From contig NC_088783.1 of the NCBI RefSeq assembly GCF_958450345.1, positions 24,679,701 through 24,743,700 on the forward strand: a stretch of DNA of 64,000 bases. Direction: 5' to 3'. This document shows, piece after piece, positions 59,336-64,000 of the stretch (position 1 is its first letter; every line of letters starts with the position of its first letter). The notes under the pieces were generated by a model. It ran no database searches and was not told where the DNA came from. It was given only the letters and a program-made list of their open reading frames with translations. The stretch comes from Calliphora vicina (Eukaryota > Arthropoda > Insecta > Diptera > Calliphoridae). The position numbers and the translations under genes are program-made.

Positions 59336-62300
59336 TCTAAAATACCAAATTTTTAAAAATAAAAACTTTTTACCGATTCTAATAAATGCTAAATGAGGAT
59401 TGTGTGTTATGTGTTAGCGTGTGGACCAATAAAAATTTTTTTTTCTAATTTTTCTTTCAAAAAACATTTCCTATTTTGTAATATTTAAGTTCAGATTGTT
59501 TCTTTGGGTTGGTAATTTATTTTTTATTTATGTTTTAAAACTTAGTATTTATTAGAACTGTATTTTTCTTCAAATAAAATGTATAACCTCTAAACATTAT
59601 CAGATTTGAATTTGAGAAAATGGAAAATAAGAGCCAGCCCAGTACGCAATATTATGCATTATGGATGTTACAAATGAAGTGATATGCCTATGAGACAAAT
59701 ATCTACTAGATATTTTTACTACAAGTCTCTAAAAATCAATCCTAACTCTATCTACAAACATTTTCTGGAGATATTTATAAAAGAACTGTATAACACACAC
59801 AGTCCAAGTTACATGGTTTCGAGAAAATTGCACTTACCTTAAAAATGAAACAGAAAAGCAAACTACATAATAAATCTTACTAAATAATACTCCATCATAT
59901 AATATCTTTAAATAATATAAATGTACTTAAACCTTCCATCAACTTGTGTCTTATTATACCTTTCCCACCTCTTTTTAACAGCTACCTTTTTTTAATTGCA
60001 GCAAAATCTTTATGCTTAATTTAAACAAGAAATCCATTAATTATAAATAAATATAAAAATTAGGGTAGATATAATCAGCAATCAATATATTACTAAAATA
60101 TGCTGTCAACCTTTAATTGGTTTCCTCTGTGTATTTATTCCTCTTAATCCTTACTTATACAGCAGCTCATGAAAATAAATTTATTAAATAAACGGCACAC
60201 ATAAATAGCAACTTGTTTATTTAGGAGCAACGAAAAAATGTATAAACAACTATTTAATTAAATCTAGATTTATTTAACCAAAAACTACAAATCTACTGCT
60301 GTTTGCTAAATTTAACAACAGCAACAAGTACCAGAACAACCAACCTCAACTTGAACTCCAAGTCCATTATTCAACCTACTACAATTGTGATCACCAGCGT
60401 CATTATCATCCTCGTCAGCCATCCGCAACAGCGTTGACGACGAAAACTACATGTTTAGTTGCTGTATGCGTTTTAAGAAACTAGAGAGCATACAAATAAC
60501 CATTAAATCTGTCAGCACATATTAACATGACAATCCAGCCAGAACTGAGCTGAGCTGAACACAGCACAACACAACACAAACGAGAGGTATAATAAAATGA
60601 GTGAAAAAAAAGTTTTAACCAAAAACTAAAATGCATTCAATTAAGGAGTTAATTCTTCATTATATTAGAAGATTAAAATTGTTTATTGGTAGCAGTATTA
60701 CCAAAGTCATATACAAACCAGGCATCTGACTTAAAAAATTTGGAACATTCCAACTAATTACACGTTGGAATATGGGAGGAGGACAATAAGAAAGAGGAGG
60801 ATGGCATTAATAAGAAGAAATAAGGCGATTTCTATTGCATATATAATTCAACTCCTTTACACCTCTGCTACAAACACATTTAAAGACAATGCAAAATGTA
60901 CAAAAACGTAATGTACGTATTGTATGTATTGTTGACATTTGCGGCTAGTAAAATTCTACATACAATTCTAACTTAGACAAGAGATCCCTAAAATGATGAT
61001 GAAAATGAAAAGAAAGAGTCTTATTGACTCACCGACAAATACATCGTCGTCTACGTCGTCTCAGCACTGGTATAATACAATGACAATGACCATTGTGACA
61101 GGATCAGGGACATTTGTAAATGTTAAATACAACAACGACTTCGATGACGACGACGACGATGATGATTCTGATGCGAACGCTGACAACGACGATGTTTGTT
61201 TAGTGTGGTGAAGAGGTCTGGAAGAGGCTGGCGTAATGTCAGGCCAGCTAGAGAATCTCTAGCCGAAACAAAAAACAAAAACAAAAAAAATACTCGTAAT
61301 AATAAAAATAATACGTACCGGTAAGCAGATGAAGCTCTGTTTTCAGTTGAAAACAGACACTCAACTCACAACAATCACATCACAGACTCGTACTTGTACC
61401 AATGTACCTATTGCGTAGCGATCCTCATATTGTTGTCGACTTGAGGTTTTGACAGTCTTGCAAACAAATGAAAAGAACTGTCAAGTTATTGCGGCAAACA
61501 CACAACCACAGTAATTTGCTGTCATATCATCATCTTCTGTTTTATTCAGTCACTATTTGCTGTTTTTGTTTTATTCTTCTTTAGTATGTTTTTTTTTCTT
61601 CTTATTGAAAACGGTCAAAAAACAGATGAAAAAAAAAATAAATACAACACAACTCTTGAGATGTCAACAAGCCCAAAAAGCTTCACTTGTTGTTTTTGTT
61701 GCAGTTGTTTTTGAAATGCTAAAAGTATCGATTACATCCATACCCTGTCCATCTTAAAAAGTACACAACATAAAATCCATCCGTACAATTCATCAAGTAC
61801 CCAAGACAAAACAAAAAATATATATATATTTACTTATATAAAGTACTTACTTGCTGGTACATACTTCTTTATATAGAAATAAATAGATTTTTAGCCAGCT
61901 AATAATAAATACAAAAAATTAAGTGCCAGTAAGTATACGACCGAATAAATGAGTGTGGTTACGGGTTGAGTAAAACTACTTCATGAATGAGTATTCGTTG
62001 GGCCTTTCTAGAAATGAAAATATTAAGTTTAGTTAGTGTAGGGGAAAACATAAAATATCTCAGAAACTACAGCAGATAATTAATAAATGTCATGAAGTTT
62101 TTATAAGATCTCAACTGCTAAATTCTATATATGTACTCGTGGACCAAAATGGCGGTAACTTCCGGTTTTGATTTTATATTTTTGAAGTAAACAGAAGCAT
62201 AATAAGAATGCTTTCGTTCAAAACTGCAATATAGTAATATAGTTTTTAATGCCGAAAATTAAGAACAGAACATACCAAAATGAATATTTTGAAATGATGC

Positions 62301-62636
62301 TTTTCCGGGTCGCTTAATATCTACTTTTGGGTGGTTTCAAGCTGAACCAATTTGACCTCTTCGGACTTATTTCTGTAAGGTTTTGTTAAGAAGCCACAGA
62401 CTCTAGAAGATCCCAAAACATAATGTCCAACATAAGCAAGAGAACTCATTGGCCGAGGGAGTAGTGTTTGTACACGTTTGCCTTGAATTGATAAATATTA
62501 TATTCCGCCGGGAATACGTTGGCAGGTAGTCGCTCGACCAAAAAAAGAATTTTCCATATAATGTGTCCTCAGGTCCATCTGCCCCGAATGACAGTGCACA
62601 TATTAGGTATAAGAACAGCACCCCTGATAATATGTC
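59336..62636. other. Non-coding stretch with CA-rich and GACGAC simple repeats
   Basis: 60300-60620 and 60960-61560 are less AT-rich than the rest, with CAACAGCAACAAG, GACGACGACGACGATGAT (61140-61165) and ACAACACAACAC tracts. The 72-codon frame at 60993-61211 is an aspartate run over the GAC repeat. A regulatory region or untranslated exon cannot be excluded, but nothing positive supports it. Confidence 0.4.
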
Positions 62637-62764
62637 CGACACCGTCTCAAGAAACCCAAGCACCTTAAAGCTTCCTTGGCAACATCGAAAATATAATGGA
62701 CGACACCGTCTCAAGAAACCCAAGCACCTTAAAGCTTCCTTGGCAACATCGAAAATATAATGGA
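62637..62764. repeat. Exact 64-bp tandem duplication
   Basis: Two identical 64-bp units, each starting CGACACCGTCTCAAGAAACC and ending GAAAATATAATGGA, lie head to tail at 62637-62700 and 62701-62764. Identity is complete. The 64-bp length would shift any reading frame. The patch is GC-richer than its surroundings. I recognise no protein in it. Confidence 0.93.
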
Positions 62765-62926
62765 CGAATATATAACGGACCCACGGACGGCACTGTGTAT
62801 TTTCGTAAAGGTTATCTGAAACTCTAATAGTTTCGTTATCCATACGAAGAATTGATTGTGGTTAAATCTCAAGCCGTTTGTATATCAATAGGCAACATTC
62901 AGTTTTGAGTGAGTTGAAATTAACTA

Positions 62927-63413
62927 CACGCAGAGAAAAAATATAATTGGACATGGTTAGTGTAACCATTTAAATAGTGTTACAAGATTTTTAACAATAT
63001 TATAGTCACAGTAACCATTTACATGATTGTGGTAACCATAATATGGTTAATTTATGATTCACATGATAGTATCAACCATATATATGGTTACAGTAAACAA
63101 ATATATGTTTCTGACAACCATTCATATGATGAAGGACTTATCATATTATGTTGCTCTCGGCTTAAGGCTTATCATAATCGGAGAACAACATATTATGATA
63201 AAATTATTCATCATAAATATGGTTGCCACAAACATATATTTGTTTACTGTAACCATATATATGGTTCATACAATCATGTGAATCGTAAATTAACCATATT
63301 ATGGTTACCACAATCATGTAAATGGTTACTGTGACTATAATATTGTTAAAAATCTTGTAACACTATTTAAATGGTTACAGTAACCATGCCCAATTATAAT
63401 TTTTCTCTGCGTG
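62927..63413. mobile_element. 487-bp foldback MITE, copy 1 (full palindrome)
   Basis: CACGCAGAGAAAAA opens both strands. The arms pair for roughly 200 bases with few mismatches, through GGTTACTGTAACCATTTAAA-type sequence, TTTACATGATTGTGGTAACC and GGTTACAGTAAACAAATATA, to a centre near CTCGGCTTAAGG. The related copy at 49189-49543 shares the centre. Flanks read CTA at left and TTT at right, so no clear duplication. The overlapping frames 63023-63334 and 63054-63281 simply read the palindrome. Confidence 0.88.
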
Positions 63414-64000
63414 TTTATTCAATTCGCCCCATCTGGAGATTGTTGTAAGGTCACAATTTTTCGAGTCATCTATATTCATTCTTCAAAAATATGAATGACA
63501 AAAATATGGTCAAAAATATGAATGACAGATATTACTGTCATTCGCGAAATAATAAATTGGTTTTGAAGTGGTTGTTAGTAGATTATTCATGAAAATTAAA
63601 AATAAGGGAAGGATAAAGAACAGGGAATCCATAGCTCAATATGAAGTTATCGGGGCAAACCTTATCTATTACTATCCTTATAGTACGTCCACGAAGGAAA
63701 CTAGAAATAAAATGAGAAAATTCTATCCTGATACCGAACAAATGCATTTTGAATTATTAAATTTATGTTAACTCAAATCTAATGCAAATGGTATGAAAAT
63801 ATTTTTTCTGCATTCAGTTGTGTTTTGCCTTTAAATTCATTAGATACAAATAGTACATCGACAACATTTGAATTAAGCCTTTTTAATGACATGACTTGAA
63901 GAAAAATTTAATCAATAACTTCTTTTTAAAGCTATTTTGTAATGAATTTGAAATAAAGAAAATTTGAATGATTCAGTAAGAAATTCATTCCATAAAGAAC
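63414..64000. other. AT-rich non-coding stretch, no gene seen
   Basis: The 67-codon frame at 63568-63771 has no recognised family. ATGAATGACA occurs twice near 63480-63530 with AAAATATGGTCAAAAATATG between. Confidence 0.45.

Noticed and set aside
60993..61211. Aspartate-rich 72-codon frame
   Set aside because: Produced by a GACGAC/GATGAT simple repeat.
62403..62843. 146-codon minus-strand open frame, longest in the window
   Set aside because: It runs through an exact 64-bp tandem duplication and has no domain I recognise; length alone is weak support in this context.
63023..63334. 103-codon frame with YGSYNHV-like wording
   Set aside because: It reads the palindrome of a foldback MITE, full of GGTTAC/GTAACC repeats.

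Overview
This is AT-rich, non-coding eukaryotic DNA. It looks like intergenic or long-intron sequence from a higher dipteran, most likely a calyptrate (muscoid or blow-fly type) fly. Three things point that way: a dipteran mini-me/DINE-1-type repeat with its GTCY microsatellite (58060-58700), insect-type mariner, Tc1-like and hAT relics, and the absence of bacterial gene organisation. The assignment rests on repeat character only; no host gene was found that would name the species. I see no convincing host exon, tRNA gene, rRNA or CRISPR array. The longest open frames (146, 133 and 123 codons) are not supported as genes.

The content is a layered deposit of transposon remains. Three decayed mariner copies (6390-7010, 34160-36255, 49690-49990) share one transposase. 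The middle one is the best-preserved locus: it is interrupted first by a 687-bp element with 33-bp perfect inverted ends, a CACTGTG terminus and a 5-bp target duplication (Transib-like, 34527-35213), then by a 409-bp hAT-type element with an 8-bp duplication (35655-36063). Other transposase relics are two Tc1/mariner-superfamily copies on the minus strand (21737-22240, 46600-47354), an internally deleted copy of a third family (57518-57975, minus), a hAT catalytic-domain fragment (43103-43264, minus), a hAT C-terminal dimerisation fragment (18010-18102) and the 3' end of a LINE (29200-29555, minus).

Non-autonomous elements with readable ends and target duplications make up the rest: hAT type at 7265-8788 and 22303-23962 (8-bp duplications); TTAA type at 11716-11868 and 19138-19572; TA type at 10193-10443, 18113-18364, 25925-26738, 45483-46044 and the composite 25162-26950. 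There are also large foldback elements (49189-49543, 62927-63413) and a nearly perfect 162-bp-arm palindrome (55480-55885). tRNA-like Pol III modules lie at 17541-17595, 17694-17763 and 45763-45830, the last one inside a TA-flanked MITE.

Nothing here works together as a host pathway. The genes are dead transposases, and the living question is which unseen autonomous elements elsewhere in the genome moved these copies. The order of nesting gives a relative history: mariner is older than the Transib-like and hAT insertions; the TCCCAGCAG family is older than the TA element inside it; the hAT with the dimerisation relic is older than the 252-bp TA MITE inside it.
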